A stretch of 64,000 bases of DNA from Nocardia jiangxiensis NBRC 101359 (GCF_000308615.1 NZ_BAGB01000054.1:233993-297992); one strand, 5' to 3'; counted from the stretch's first letter, positions 25,962-35,517 are shown. Notes: generated by a model from the letters alone, not told the origin. Numbers and translations are program-made.

Positions 25962-26693
25962 ATGCAATTCACTTCCGAACAGCGCCTCGACGACGGGGTC
26001 CTGGAACGCGAATTCACCCTCGGCGAGATCCCCGGCATCCTGTGGACGCCCGGATCCGCATCCGCACCGACACCGTTGATCCTGCTGGGCCACCCCGGCG
26101 GACTGCACAAGATGTACCCCCGGCTGGTGGCTCGGGCACAGCGCGCCGCCGCGCAGGGCTTCGCCGCGGCCACCATCGAGTTGCCCGAGAGCGGGGAACG
26201 GCCTCGCTCAGCTGCCGCCGAGCAGGCCCGCGCTGACCTGCGCGGGGCGCTGGCGACCGGTGAGCCGGTCGACGACGAGATCGTCGAGCGGCTCATCCTC
26301 CCGCTGGTGGACCAGGCGGTCCCGGAATGGCGGGCCACCCTGGACGCCCTGCTCGAGCTGCCCGAGATCGGCGGCCCGGTCGGGTTCGCGGGAGGGGTGA
26401 TCTCGATCGCCCTCCGGCTGGCGGTGGTCGAGCCGCGCATCTCGGCCGCGGTCCTGTTCGCCGGAAGTTTCGTGCCCCGCACCATGTTCGAGGAGGCCCG
26501 GCAGGTCAGCATTCCGCTGCTGGTCCTGCTGCAGTGGGACGACGAAGGCAACGACCGGCAACTGGCCCTGGACCTGTTCGACGCCTTCGGCTCCGCGGAG
26601 AAGACGCTGCACGCCAATATGGGCGGGCACACCGGCGTCCCGCAGTTCGAAGGGGACGCCGGGGACCGGTTCTTCGCGCGGCATCTGAAGTGA
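25962..26693 (+). CDS. Dienelactone hydrolase-like alpha/beta hydrolase, nucleophile replaced by Ala
   Basis: A 243-residue protein: PLILLGHPGGLHKMYPRL (oxyanion region), VGFAGGVISIALRLA at the nucleophile-elbow position, LLVLLQWDDEGNDRQ with the acid, and the terminal His in NMGGHTGVPQFE. In typical members the elbow is G-x-S-x-G; here it is G-F-A-G-G, so the Ser appears to be Ala. The rest of the fold is well kept. AAAGG precedes ATG 25962. It may be inactive or use another residue. Confidence 0.82.
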   Translation: MQFTSEQRLDDGVLEREFTLGEIPGILWTPGSASAPTPLILLGHPGGLHKMYPRLVARAQRAAAQGFAAATIELPESGERPRSAAAEQARADLRGALATGEPVDDEIVERLILPLVDQAVPEWRATLDALLELPEIGGPVGFAGGVISIALRLAVVEPRISAAVLFAGSFVPRTMFEEARQVSIPLLVLLQWDDEGNDRQLALDLFDAFGSAEKTLHANMGGHTGVPQFEGDAGDRFFARHLK

Positions 26694-26926
26694 AGCCGAC
26701 CGTCGAGCTGATCGCAAACGATTAGAGCTGTCGGCGATCAAGCCGCGCATCGGGGACAGGTTCCGGCCCTCCCGGTGCGCGGTGGCCGGGCCGCACCATT
26801 CCCGCTGAACGAGGGTTGGTCGACTACCCAAAATGCCTGTCGGACATCGTCATACAGCGCGGTGGCCGAACTCCGGGGCCGAAGGTTCGGGATTGGGCCG
26901 CTGTGACCGGCTGGTAGCCTCGCCTC

Positions 26927-27232
26927 ATGCCTGTGATCGTTGCCACCATTACTCCGAAGCCCGACAAAGTCGACGAGGTCGCGGAGGTCCTCACCCGCCT
27001 CATCCCGGAAGTCCACAACGAGGACGGCTGTGAGGTGTACGCCCTGCACAAGGGCAAGGACCGTTTCGTGTTCGTCGAGAAGTGGCGGGACATGGCAGCC
27101 CTGGGCGTCCACGGCGGCGCACCGAGCATCAAAGCCTTGAACGAAGGACTCAAAGGTCTGGTGACCGGGCCGCCGGACATCCAGATCCTCGAAGCCCTCC
27201 CCGCGGGCGACCCGGCGAAGGGCGCCCTCTAG
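26927..27232 (+). CDS. Antibiotic biosynthesis monooxygenase (ABM)-domain protein
   Basis: A 101-residue ferredoxin-like ABM protein: PVIVATITPKPDKVDEVAEV, NEDGCEVYALHKGKDRFVFV and EKWRDMAALGVHGGAPSI match the YgiN/putative quinol monooxygenase pattern. These are cofactor-free oxygenases or heme/quinol-binding dimers. No partner is certain; the mycofactocin SDR follows 261 bp later on the same strand. Confidence 0.88.
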   Translation: MPVIVATITPKPDKVDEVAEVLTRLIPEVHNEDGCEVYALHKGKDRFVFVEKWRDMAALGVHGGAPSIKALNEGLKGLVTGPPDIQILEALPAGDPAKGAL

Positions 27233-27493
27233 CCACTTTCTTCGCCGAGCACGCAGTCGAGGATCCGACTCCCGGGGAATGCACCACCACCGTCCCGTCG
27301 AGCAAGATCAGAGCCCGACGCTCGAGCTCGCGCAGCCCCCGACGACCTGCCGGACGATTACCGTTGCGCTTACGATATAGCCGTCCACATTCCGGTCCGG
27401 ATCGTCCCGATCCGCAATCTCGCGGGCGGCGCGTTCCGGGCCGGGCCACGCGGGTCCGATCCAGGTCGCGACCCGAGAACTGCAGGAGGGCAT

Positions 27494-28312
27494 GTGAGCG
27501 GCCGACTGAACGGCAAGGTGGCTTTCATCACCGGAGCCGCACGAGGACAGGGACGAGCGCACGCGGTGCGGCTGGCGAGCGAGGGAGCCGACATCATCGC
27601 CGTCGACCTGGCCGGCCCCCTCCCACAGGTGCAGTACGAGTCCGCCACCCCGGACGACCTCGCCGAAACCGCCCGCCTGGTCGAACAGACCGGCCGGGGC
27701 ATCGTCACCGCACAGACCGACACCCGGGATCTGGACGGCCTGCGCAAGGCCGTGCAGGAGGGCGTGGAGACCTTCGGGCGACTCGATGCCATCGTGGCCA
27801 ATGCGGGGATCTGCGTCCCCGAGACCTGGGACGAGATCACCCCGGAGTCCTTCCGGGACGTCATGGACATCAACGTCACCGGCACGTGGAATACCGTCGT
27901 CGCGGGTGCGCAGCAGATCATCGACGGCGGCCGCGGCGGGTCGATCGTGCTGATCAGCTCCGCGGCCGGACTCAAGCCGCAGCCGTTCATGGTTCACTAC
28001 ACGGCCAGCAAGCATGCGGTGACCGGGATGGCCCGCGCCCTGGCCGCCGAATTCGGCAAACACTCCGTCCGGGTCAACAGCGTGCATCCCGGCGCGGTAG
28101 ACACGCCGATGGGCGGCGGCGACATGGTGAACGGACTGCGCCGCGTCTTCGCGACGAATCCGCAACTGACGCAGATGAATGCGCCGTTCCTGCCGGAGGG
28201 ACATGCCGAGCCGGAGGACATCGCCGCGACGGTGTCCTGGCTGATCAGCGACGACGCGCGGTTCGTCACCGGCGCACAGATCGCGGTCGATCTCGGATCC
28301 ACCCAGTACTGA
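27494..28312 (+). CDS. Mycofactocin-coupled SDR-family oxidoreductase
   Basis: A 272-residue short-chain dehydrogenase. The cofactor motif is FITGAARGQGRAHAVRLA, the NAG motif is VANAGIC, and the catalytic set is SSAAG...YTASK. The GQGRAHAV form and the FxTNPxLxxxNAPFLP-like end are typical of the mycofactocin-coupled (TIGR03971) group, in which NAD is bound tightly and reoxidised via mycofactocin. The substrate is probably an alcohol of a steroid or terpenoid (inferred). GTG 27494 follows CAGGAGGG. Confidence 0.9.
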   Translation: MSGRLNGKVAFITGAARGQGRAHAVRLASEGADIIAVDLAGPLPQVQYESATPDDLAETARLVEQTGRGIVTAQTDTRDLDGLRKAVQEGVETFGRLDAIVANAGICVPETWDEITPESFRDVMDINVTGTWNTVVAGAQQIIDGGRGGSIVLISSAAGLKPQPFMVHYTASKHAVTGMARALAAEFGKHSVRVNSVHPGAVDTPMGGGDMVNGLRRVFATNPQLTQMNAPFLPEGHAEPEDIAATVSWLISDDARFVTGAQIAVDLGSTQY

Positions 28313-28355
28313 CCGAACACCCGGCAGCCTGATCCCTTCGGAATCTCGAACCAGA

Positions 28356-28374
28356 TACTGTCGCATTAACAGTA
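28356..28374. promoter_or_regulatory. Inverted repeat upstream of the 28433 operon
   Basis: TACTGT (28356-28361) and ACAGTA (28369-28374) form a perfect 6-bp inverted repeat with a 7-bp spacer in AT-rich DNA, 58 bp before the small gene. It looks like a TetR-type operator. Confidence 0.4.
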
Positions 28375-28432
28375 GTGTTCGCAGTACGATATCCGGGAGC
28401 GACCGCAGCTACGCCGGAGAGGACCGACGCCG

Positions 28433-28591
28433 ATGACCGCGGACAACACCCCGACCGAGACCCCGCCGATGTCGCGTGCACAGCAGATGCGCGCCATGGT
28501 CACCGTGATCGGATCCGGTGGCCTGAAGCCGATGGCCCGCTACGCCCTGACCCAGTTGTGGGCCTCGGTGCGCAAGGCCCTGCATCGCTAG
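28433..28591 (+). CDS. Small protein of 52 residues
   Basis: ATG 28433 follows GGAGAGGA and encodes 52 residues, Thr/Pro-rich at the start, then MSRAQQMRAMVTVIGSGGLK and a basic-amphipathic ALTQLWASVRKALHR end. Third positions are strongly GC-rich, so it is probably real. It precedes the 331-residue gene by 24 bp, implying an operon. Function is unknown. Confidence 0.65.
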   Translation: MTADNTPTETPPMSRAQQMRAMVTVIGSGGLKPMARYALTQLWASVRKALHR

Positions 28592-28615
28592 CCCGCGACC
28601 ATCGAAAGAGGACTC

Positions 28616-29611
28616 ATGGCCGATATCGACATGTCCAAGGTCACCGTGATCCCGTACGTCTCGATGGCGGACGCCTCGGTGCACGACCACTCCACGCGCG
28701 ACAAGCAGTTCCCCGGACTGCACAACGATCTGCTGTTCCTGTGGGCGATGGCCGATACCGCGGACGGGAAGCGCTACGAACTGGTTCGAACGTTGTCCGC
28801 CAGTGCCACATACGATTTCACGGTGCACGAATGCTCCACCGAGCTGTGGTCCGATCCGCGCAACGTCTGGTTCCCGGGTGAGAACGATCTGTACTGGGGC
28901 CCGATCCTGTGGATCGAGCGCGAGGGCGAGCAGACCCTCTTCCCGGCGAATCTGGATATGCGCGCGAAACATCCGATCCGGGTGTCCCTGGGCCCCGAGC
29001 GGTATGTGTGGAAGGAACACCGCGACGGCGTCGACATCGTGCTGACGCCGTTACCGATGAACGTCACCACCATCTACGTGCCCGGCCCGCCCGACGACGT
29101 CGGCTACACCAGCTCGGGCTGCTCGGTGTCCGGCAGTATCCAGGGCTCACCGATCGTCGGCGGCTACGGCGGACTCGACCGCATGTACTGCCTGCCCGGG
29201 ATGAGCGCCCAGGTCTCCAAGATCGCTGAGCTGGAACACTATTGGTTCGTCTGGGGAGCGGTGTTCGCCGACGGGCACTGGGAGACCGGCAACGCCATGC
29301 TGGGCGCGGGCGACTACGCCACCGCCACCTTCCACCGCCAGGGTGCGGACCCGATCGTCGCCACCAACCGCGAGGTCGGCTCCAAGGTGGTCTGGGAGAC
29401 GAAAGGCGATGTGCGCCAACCTGTGCACGCGAGACTGGAATTCGGCGGACGCACCTTCACCTTCGACGCCACGCACAATGCCGCGGCGGCCGCGGTCTCC
29501 ATGGGCATCGCCTGGATGCACGGAAACGTCCGGGAGCAGGGCGCCCCCGAACCCGTCCAGTGCTGGTCGACGATGGAGGTCATCAAGATCCGCGCCACCC
29601 CGCGGGACTGA
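28616..29611 (+). CDS. Conserved-looking hypothetical protein (331 residues)
   Basis: A soluble protein, Trp- and Tyr-rich, with many predicted beta-strands: LHNDLLFLWAMADT, RNVWFPGENDLYWGPILWIE, YYGGLD-like GGYGGLDRMYCLPG, HYWFVWGAVFADGHWETG. The two-lobed, beta-rich look recalls lipocalin-like AttH/CrtC proteins acting on terpenoids or steroids, but I cannot confirm that. GAAAGAGG precedes the ATG. It forms an operon with the 52-residue gene. Confidence 0.7.
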   Translation: MADIDMSKVTVIPYVSMADASVHDHSTRDKQFPGLHNDLLFLWAMADTADGKRYELVRTLSASATYDFTVHECSTELWSDPRNVWFPGENDLYWGPILWIEREGEQTLFPANLDMRAKHPIRVSLGPERYVWKEHRDGVDIVLTPLPMNVTTIYVPGPPDDVGYTSSGCSVSGSIQGSPIVGGYGGLDRMYCLPGMSAQVSKIAELEHYWFVWGAVFADGHWETGNAMLGAGDYATATFHRQGADPIVATNREVGSKVVWETKGDVRQPVHARLEFGGRTFTFDATHNAAAAAVSMGIAWMHGNVREQGAPEPVQCWSTMEVIKIRATPRD

Positions 29612-29631
29612 GATCCTCGCCCGGCTACGGC

Positions 29632-30780
29632 TCAGTGGCGGAGAGCGCGGGCGACGAAACTCTCCGCATCCTGCAGTGACGCCCCGACGGTGCCGCGGTG
29701 ATCCGCGCCCTGATATTCGCGGTAATCGAGGGTATTGCCGTTGTCCCGCAACGTCTTCACCAGCAGATCGGTCGATGCCTTCGATACCACCGCGTCGCCC
29801 GCGCTCTGCGCGAGCATCGTGGGGACCGACAGGTGCAGCTTGCCCGGATCCTGCTGGGCGAGATACGTGGTCAGCGGCCCGAGGTCGGCGTCGGTCCGGA
29901 ATATCCGGTCCGCGGGCACCGGCGTGACCTTCCGCAGCGCATCGATGCAGTCCACCTTCCCCGCCGACAGCAGCGGCTGCGCGTCCGGGGTGACCCAGCG
30001 GGACGGATCGAGGGCCGGGTCCGCGGCCTGGGCGCCGAGCAGGATCAGCGGCAGGAACGGTTCGGCGACCTCGGCCCCGGGGGTGCCCGCGGCGAAGTAC
30101 CGCACGACCTGATCGAAGCCGCTGCCCGGCGCGACGGCCACCGCACCGGCGAGATGCAGCTCCGGCGCGTGCTTCGGCCCCTGCGCGGCGGTGAACAGCG
30201 CGGCCTGCCCGCCCTGACTGTGGCCGATCGCGAACCATGTCGAGCCGACCGAGGAATCTGCGTGCCGGACGGCCCGGACGATATCGGTGACCGCATTGGC
30301 CTCGGTGACGCCGTTGATGTACGGATGGATTCCGGGCGTGCCCAGTCCCTCGTAGTCGGTGCTCGCCACGACGTACCCCTTGGCCACCCAGTCGTTCAGG
30401 GAGGTGTCCATCTCCGCGACGTAGTCGTGCGTCGGACCGCCCGGGAAGTCCGCCGAGGGTGCGCACCCGTCCGCGACGCCGGTCGTCCCGTGTGCCCAGC
30501 TGATCACCGGATACCCGCCCGACGGCGGCGGCGTGCGGGGAATCGCCACGGTCCCCGAGACCACGACCGGCTTGCCCGCGGCGTCCTGCGAGACATACGT
30601 GACGAGTTCGGTGCGCGCGGCGCTCGGCAGTGCCACACTGCCGTCGACGGTCCGGGAGGTCAGCAACTCTCCCGGGCGCAGCTCGGCTGCACCGGCGGCG
30701 TCATCGGATTTCGATGTGCTGCAGGCTGTTCCCGCGATAAGGACGGCGAGAGCCAGAACTCCGGCATGGATCGATTTCAT
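29632..30780 (-). CDS. Secreted lipase-type alpha/beta hydrolase (lipoprotein)
   Basis: A 382-residue precursor. The signal peptide ends in a lipobox-like LIAGTAC (Cys20), so it is probably anchored outside the membrane. The nucleophile elbow is IGHSQGGQAAL, the oxyanion region ISWAHGTTG, and the terminal His is in GADHRGTVG. The pattern is that of the secretory lipase (LIP) family, which cleaves lipid esters. It is convergent with the 28616 gene. Confidence 0.88.
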   Translation of the reverse strand: MKSIHAGVLALAVLIAGTACSTSKSDDAAGAAELRPGELLTSRTVDGSVALPSAARTELVTYVSQDAAGKPVVVSGTVAIPRTPPPSGGYPVISWAHGTTGVADGCAPSADFPGGPTHDYVAEMDTSLNDWVAKGYVVASTDYEGLGTPGIHPYINGVTEANAVTDIVRAVRHADSSVGSTWFAIGHSQGGQAALFTAAQGPKHAPELHLAGAVAVAPGSGFDQVVRYFAAGTPGAEVAEPFLPLILLGAQAADPALDPSRWVTPDAQPLLSAGKVDCIDALRKVTPVPADRIFRTDADLGPLTTYLAQQDPGKLHLSVPTMLAQSAGDAVVSKASTDLLVKTLRDNGNTLDYREYQGADHRGTVGASLQDAESFVARALRH

Positions 30781-30898
30781 GAAATGGTCTCCCGCGGTTC
30801 GGATTCGGTCACGAAGACATCGGCCTCACGGCTCGCGCGGGAGGTCGATGTGGACCCAGAGTGCCTACGCGCCAAGGCGTTCGGTGTGCAGGTCCCGC

Positions 30899-31693
30899 TC
30901 ACCGAGATTCCGAATACAGCGCATCGGTCACCGCACGAGCCGCGGTGAGCACGAGCGGGGCGATCCGTTCGAGTCGGACGCTGCGCACATCGCCACACAG
31001 CGACACCGCGGCCACCGGACCGTCGGGACCACGGACCGCGACGCCGACGCAGCCGATCCCGGAGACCGCCTCACCCCGCTCGTAGGCGATACCGTGCCGC
31101 TGCCTGATCCGGTTCAGATCCTGGTGCAGCAGTGGCAGTTCGGTGATCGTCCGGTCGGTGCTACCGACCAGATGCCTGCCGCACAGCCGATCCACCTGCT
31201 CCGGATCGATCCACGCGAGCATCGCCTTGCCGCCGGCGGTGGTGTGCGCGGGCACCCGGCCGCCGACCCGCGAGGGCAGCGTCGTGGCCAGGCGACCGCC
31301 CATCTTGTCCAGGTAGACGCTCTCGTCGCGCTCCAGAACCGCAAGGTGCACAACCAATCCCGTCTGCATGTGCAGTTCGTGCAGCAGCGGCGCCGCGGCC
31401 GCGCGGATCAGGCCGTGCCGGTTGTCGCTGCCGCCGAGCCGCCGGGCGCGCCGGCCCAGGCAGTACCCCAGATCGAGGTGATCGACCCAGCCGAGCCGAA
31501 CCAGCTGATCGAGTATCCGGTGCACCGTGGAGCGCGGCAGATGAGTCCGCCGCGCGACCTCCTGGAGAGTCAGCCGCGAGTCGGGCCCATCGATGGCATC
31601 CAGGATCAGGGTCATCCGCTCCACCATCGATGGCGGCAGATCCTGCTTCCCGGTGACCGCCGACGGTGCGTCACACGAATCGACGAGCGTCAT
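30899..31693 (-). CDS. IclR-family transcriptional regulator
   Basis: A 264-residue protein. The N-terminal winged helix reads LTLQEVARRTHLPRSTVHRI and the C-terminal ligand domain has AHTTAGGKAMLAW and ERGEAVSGIGCVGVAVRG. IclR proteins bind small metabolites of aromatic or short-chain catabolism. ATG 31693 is chosen because GGAGG lies just before it. It probably controls the gene group at 29.6-34.3 kb, but no target is proven. Confidence 0.9.
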   Translation of the reverse strand: MTLVDSCDAPSAVTGKQDLPPSMVERMTLILDAIDGPDSRLTLQEVARRTHLPRSTVHRILDQLVRLGWVDHLDLGYCLGRRARRLGGSDNRHGLIRAAAAPLLHELHMQTGLVVHLAVLERDESVYLDKMGGRLATTLPSRVGGRVPAHTTAGGKAMLAWIDPEQVDRLCGRHLVGSTDRTITELPLLHQDLNRIRQRHGIAYERGEAVSGIGCVGVAVRGPDGPVAAVSLCGDVRSVRLERIAPLVLTAARAVTDALYSESR

Positions 31694-31737
31694 CGACACC
31701 TCCAAATGCCCTGGTCGAAGACCTGCATCTTGACAAA

Positions 31738-31758
31738 ACTGAAATTAATTCTTGAAAT
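31738..31758. promoter_or_regulatory. AT-rich palindromic region upstream of iclR-type gene
   Basis: CTGAAATTAATTCTTGAA contains the AATTAATT palindrome with TGAAA-type flanks and lies about 45 bp upstream of the IclR start. IclR operators are AT-rich pseudopalindromes of this size, so it may be the autoregulatory site. Confidence 0.35.
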
Positions 31759-31965
31759 ACTAGCAGCGGGCACCCCGGCCCGGAAGTGAATCGGACATCG
31801 GGTTCGCGGTGGTGGACGCCGACACCCGGTTCGTTGCTAGCCTGGACGAACCGGCGGTCCCGCGATGTCCTCCGGGCCATCGACGACCGCCGAGCCGGGC
31901 CTCGGGCCAATGGCGCCGAACCGGTCCGCTACGACCGGATTCGTCGCCGTGGCAGGACCGAAGGG

Positions 31966-32625
31966 ATGAGAGTGCCGAGAATCGCCGAAGCGCGCGACGC
32001 CGCCGAGCCGAGTTCGCAGGAGCAGCGCGCACGCCACGTCCGCATGCTCACCGCCGCCGCCGAACTGGCCTCGGAGAAGGAACTGGCCCGCGTGCAGATG
32101 CACGAGGTGGCCAAACGCGCCGGTGTCGCGATCGGCACGCTGTATCGGTATTTCCCTTCCAAGACACACCTGTTCGCGGCAGTCATGGTCGATCAGCTCG
32201 AACGACTGGCCAGCAGGTCCGCCCGCAAACCCGCGTACGACGCACCGCAGGACGCGATGCGCGCCGTACTGGTCCGGGCCACCCGCGGGCTGCTGCGCCG
32301 GCCCGCGCTGTCCACCGCGATGGTCATGTCGACCTCCACCGCCAATCACGACCTCGTGCCCGACGCGGCCCGGGTGGACCGGATGTTCCGGCAGATGCTG
32401 CTGGACGCGGCGGGTATCGCGCAGCCGACCGAGGTGGAGGTGACCTCGGTGCGACTGCTGATCCAGCTGTGGTTCGGCGTGGTGCAGTCCTGCCTCAACG
32501 GGCAGATCTCGCTGACCCAGGCGGAATCGGATATCCGCCGGGCGTGTGAGCTGCTGCTGGTCGACCTGCGCGATCCGCGCCGGAACGGATCGGGCGATGC
32601 GAACGGCGTCGCTCCGGCCCCGTAG
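31966..32625 (+). CDS. TetR-family regulator, KstR-like
   Basis: A 219-residue protein. The helix-turn-helix VQMHEVAKRAGVAIGTLYRYFPSKTHLFAAV and the preceding arrangement resemble KstR, the repressor of steroid catabolism, and the C-terminal half follows that subgroup's length. The start is ATG 31966. It is convergent with the acyl-CoA synthetase gene. A role in steroid or acyl-CoA metabolism is inferred. Confidence 0.85.
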   Translation: MRVPRIAEARDAAEPSSQEQRARHVRMLTAAAELASEKELARVQMHEVAKRAGVAIGTLYRYFPSKTHLFAAVMVDQLERLASRSARKPAYDAPQDAMRAVLVRATRGLLRRPALSTAMVMSTSTANHDLVPDAARVDRMFRQMLLDAAGIAQPTEVEVTSVRLLIQLWFGVVQSCLNGQISLTQAESDIRRACELLLVDLRDPRRNGSGDANGVAPAP

Positions 32626-32631
32626 TACCGC

Positions 32632-34293
32632 TCAGACCTCGATGCCGCGGCGGATCAGTTTGCCGGTTGCGTTGCGCGGCAACGGTTCCCCGGTGAAACG
32701 CCAGCGGCTGGGCACCTTGAAATACGACAGCCGCTCGGCCGCGTAACCGCGCAGATCCTCCGAGGTCACCACACTGCCGGGTTGAACGACCACGACCGCG
32801 GAGACCTCCTCGCCGAGATCCTCGTGCGGGGTGCCGATCACCACGCATTCCAGGACGTCGGGATGTTCGTCCAGGCATTGTTCGATCTCGGTGGGATAGA
32901 CGTTCTCACCGCCGCGCAGGATCAGATCCGAACGTCGGCCGACCAGACGCAGCAGACCGTTCTCGACGATGCCGAAATCGCCTGTCCGAAGCCATCGTTC
33001 GGGCGTGATCGCCGCATCGGTGGCCGCCTGATCCTCCCAGTAGCCGAGCATCACGTAGGGACTCCGCACGCAGACCTCGCCCTCGACACCCTCGGGCGCC
33101 CGATTCCCGTCCGGGTCACGGATTTCCAGATTCACGCCGATGATCGGACGGCCCAGGGTCCCCGGAAACTGCTCGAGCTCAGCGGGAGTCGCGACCGCGA
33201 CCGCCGTACTGCATTCGGTCAGGCCGTAACTGTCCACCAGCGCCGCACGAGCGAACGGAACCCGTTCTCGCAGACGCTCTTTGAAGGCGATCGAGGACGG
33301 CGCGGAGGCCAGGGCGAAGGCGGTGAGCGAGGACAGATCGTAGGCGTCGAACTCGCCGTATTCGACCAGGCGTGCGGCCATCGAGGGCACCGCACCCCAG
33401 CTCGTGACCCGCTCACGTTCGACCAGACGCAGCACCGCCGCCACGTCGAACGCGCCCTGATGCATCACGACCGCGCTGCCGGTGACCAGACGCGGCACCA
33501 CCAGATTATGCAGGCTCGCGATGTGGAACAACGGCGAGGTGAGCAGATAGCGCGATGAACTCGGCGCATCCGGGTCGTAGGGCTGTCCGGTGAACGCGCC
33601 GAGTGCGGCGTCGTTGAACCGGTGGTAGTCGGCGACGGCCAGGATGTTCCGCTGCGAGTGCAGCGCACCCTTGGGCCGTCCGCTGGTACCGCTGGTGTAC
33701 ACGATGGCCGCCGGGTCGTCCTCGTCGACCTCGGTGTGCGGCAACGGAACTCCCGCGTTGCGCGCGAAGATCGCGGGCAGGTCCTCGGCCATCGTGAGCA
33801 CCCGGACGCCGGTATCGGCCGCGGCGAGCACAGCGGCCCGCTTGGCGTCGGCGATCACCACCGTGGGACGGCTGTGCTCGATGCCGAAGGTGACCTCCCG
33901 CGGCACCCACCAGCCGTTCATGCATACGGTGATCGCGCCGAGCATCTGCGTGGCCCAGAACGCGATCACCCATTCGGGCGTATTGGCCGCGTAGATCGCG
34001 ACCCGGTCGCCCTTCCCGACGCCGAAGTCGTCGCGCAGGGCAACCGCCAGCGCCGCGACCGCCGCCGCGTGCTCGGTGAAGGAGATCCTGCGGTCCGCGG
34101 TCACGAGATAGTCCCGCTCACCCCACCGCAACGACTCGGTCAGCAACTCCCCCACCGCACGACGCCGATGTCGCATCACCGGCATCCGCGCACCGAGCAC
34201 CGTCTCCTCGACGAGTTCGAACGGTCCCCCGGGCCCCATCAGCGCGGCTATCGCCAGATTCGGGTCCCGCGCTGAATCCGTTCGCCCACTCAT
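32632..34293 (-). CDS. Acyl-CoA synthetase (class I adenylate-forming)
   Basis: A 553-residue ANL enzyme. The P-loop AIVYTSGTSGRPKGAL, the A5 motif DSYGLTECS, A7 (ERWLRTGDFG), A8 (GRRSDLILRGGENVYPTEIE) and the catalytic Lys in RNATGKLIR are all present, so it should be active. It loads a carboxylic acid onto CoA; the FadD-type substrate (fatty, aromatic or steroid side-chain acid) is not readable. ATG 34293 follows AAAGGTCGGC. Confidence 0.92.
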   Translation of the reverse strand: MSGRTDSARDPNLAIAALMGPGGPFELVEETVLGARMPVMRHRRRAVGELLTESLRWGERDYLVTADRRISFTEHAAAVAALAVALRDDFGVGKGDRVAIYAANTPEWVIAFWATQMLGAITVCMNGWWVPREVTFGIEHSRPTVVIADAKRAAVLAAADTGVRVLTMAEDLPAIFARNAGVPLPHTEVDEDDPAAIVYTSGTSGRPKGALHSQRNILAVADYHRFNDAALGAFTGQPYDPDAPSSSRYLLTSPLFHIASLHNLVVPRLVTGSAVVMHQGAFDVAAVLRLVERERVTSWGAVPSMAARLVEYGEFDAYDLSSLTAFALASAPSSIAFKERLRERVPFARAALVDSYGLTECSTAVAVATPAELEQFPGTLGRPIIGVNLEIRDPDGNRAPEGVEGEVCVRSPYVMLGYWEDQAATDAAITPERWLRTGDFGIVENGLLRLVGRRSDLILRGGENVYPTEIEQCLDEHPDVLECVVIGTPHEDLGEEVSAVVVVQPGSVVTSEDLRGYAAERLSYFKVPSRWRFTGEPLPRNATGKLIRRGIEV

Positions 34294-34515
34294 CGTGCCG
34301 ACCTTTCGTCCCTGCCACTCGTACCAGGCACACAATGGCACCTACCAGCGCCACCGGCCCGTCTCGGTACCGCTCAGCGAGACCCGCACCATCCGGTTGC
34401 GTCGGGCCCGCCTCCAGCCGCTCCTGCACTCATCCCATGCCGATTCCGTTGCAGCACAGCGGTAGGGGAGCTGACGGGACGGTCAGCAGCAGGTACGCGG
34501 CCGGTACCATCGAGG

Positions 34516-35517
34516 TCAGTTCGCGGGCCGGGGGCAGGGTAGTGAGCGCGGGAGTCCGAACCACGGTAGGACGGTGTTGTCGAACCGGGTCATGGCGCTG
34601 ATCCGGTCGCCGGAGAGGGTGAGTTCGTAGAGTCCGGTGCCGTGGCCGATGCCGCTCGGGTCGCGCAGGTACGCGCCGAAGGCCGGTTGACCGTTGGCCC
34701 GGGTGGGCACCAGGTCGAATCTTCTTCCCGCGCCGAATATCTCGGCGCAGAAGCAGGCGACGAGATCTCGACCCTGGTACTCGAACGGTATCGGCGGCAT
34801 GGCGATGAAGGCGTCGTCGGTGAGCAGATCGATCAGCGCGTCCAGGTTCGCGGACTCCCAGGCGTGCACGAACTTCGCCACGATCGCGTCCTCGGCGCTC
34901 GAATGGGGTGCGGGCGGTCGATCACCCGTCGGCCGGGGCAGCGACGCGCGGGCCCGCTTGAGCGCACTGGTCACCGAATCGACTGTGGTGTCCAGCATTT
35001 CGGCCACCTCGACGGCATGGAAGCCCAGCACGTCACGCAGCAGCAAGACGGCGACCTGGCGGGGCGGCAGCGCCTGCACGGCGGTGATGAACGCCAGGGA
35101 TATCGCCTCCCGGCGTTCGTAGCGCGCCTCGGGTCCCGCCTCGCCCGTGTCCGCGAGCAGCGCGTCGGGATAGGGCTGCAGCCAGACGATCTCGCCGAGG
35201 CGGGTCGGCTCGGGCGGCACGACGCCGGGCACATCCCACTCCCGTGCCCGGCGTCGGCTCGTCGCGCGGCGCGCGTTGAGGCACCGGTTGGTGGCGATCC
35301 GGTAGAGCCAGGTGCGGATCGAGGACCGTCCGGCGAATCCGCCCATCCCCTGCCAGGCGGCCAGCATCGTGTCCTGCAGGGCGTCCTCCGCGTCCTGGAA
35401 CGATCCCAGCATCCGATAGCAGTGCACCTGCAATTCCGCGCGATAGGGCTCGGTCACCGCGCGAAACGCCGCCGCGTCCCCCGCCCGCGCCAGCGATACC
35501 TGGTCACCAGTCACCAT
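34516..35517 (-). CDS. SigG/SigJ-type ECF sigma factor with SnoaL-like tail
   Basis: A 333-residue sigma factor. Region 2 is YRAELQVHCYRMLGSFQDAEDALQDTMLAAW with RTWLYRIATNRCLNARR; region 4 is LPPRQVAVLLLRDVLGFHAVEVAEML. A C-terminal SnoaL-like domain (about 205-333) replaces a separate anti-sigma factor, as in the TIGR02960 group. GAGGGTG lies before ATG 35517. Regulated promoters cannot be told from sequence. The neighbouring DHFR-like gene is divergent, as often seen for this group. Confidence 0.9.
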   Translation of the reverse strand: MVTGDQVSLARAGDAAAFRAVTEPYRAELQVHCYRMLGSFQDAEDALQDTMLAAWQGMGGFAGRSSIRTWLYRIATNRCLNARRATSRRRAREWDVPGVVPPEPTRLGEIVWLQPYPDALLADTGEAGPEARYERREAISLAFITAVQALPPRQVAVLLLRDVLGFHAVEVAEMLDTTVDSVTSALKRARASLPRPTGDRPPAPHSSAEDAIVAKFVHAWESANLDALIDLLTDDAFIAMPPIPFEYQGRDLVACFCAEIFGAGRRFDLVPTRANGQPAFGAYLRDPSGIGHGTGLYELTLSGDRISAMTRFDNTVLPWFGLPRSLPCPRPAN

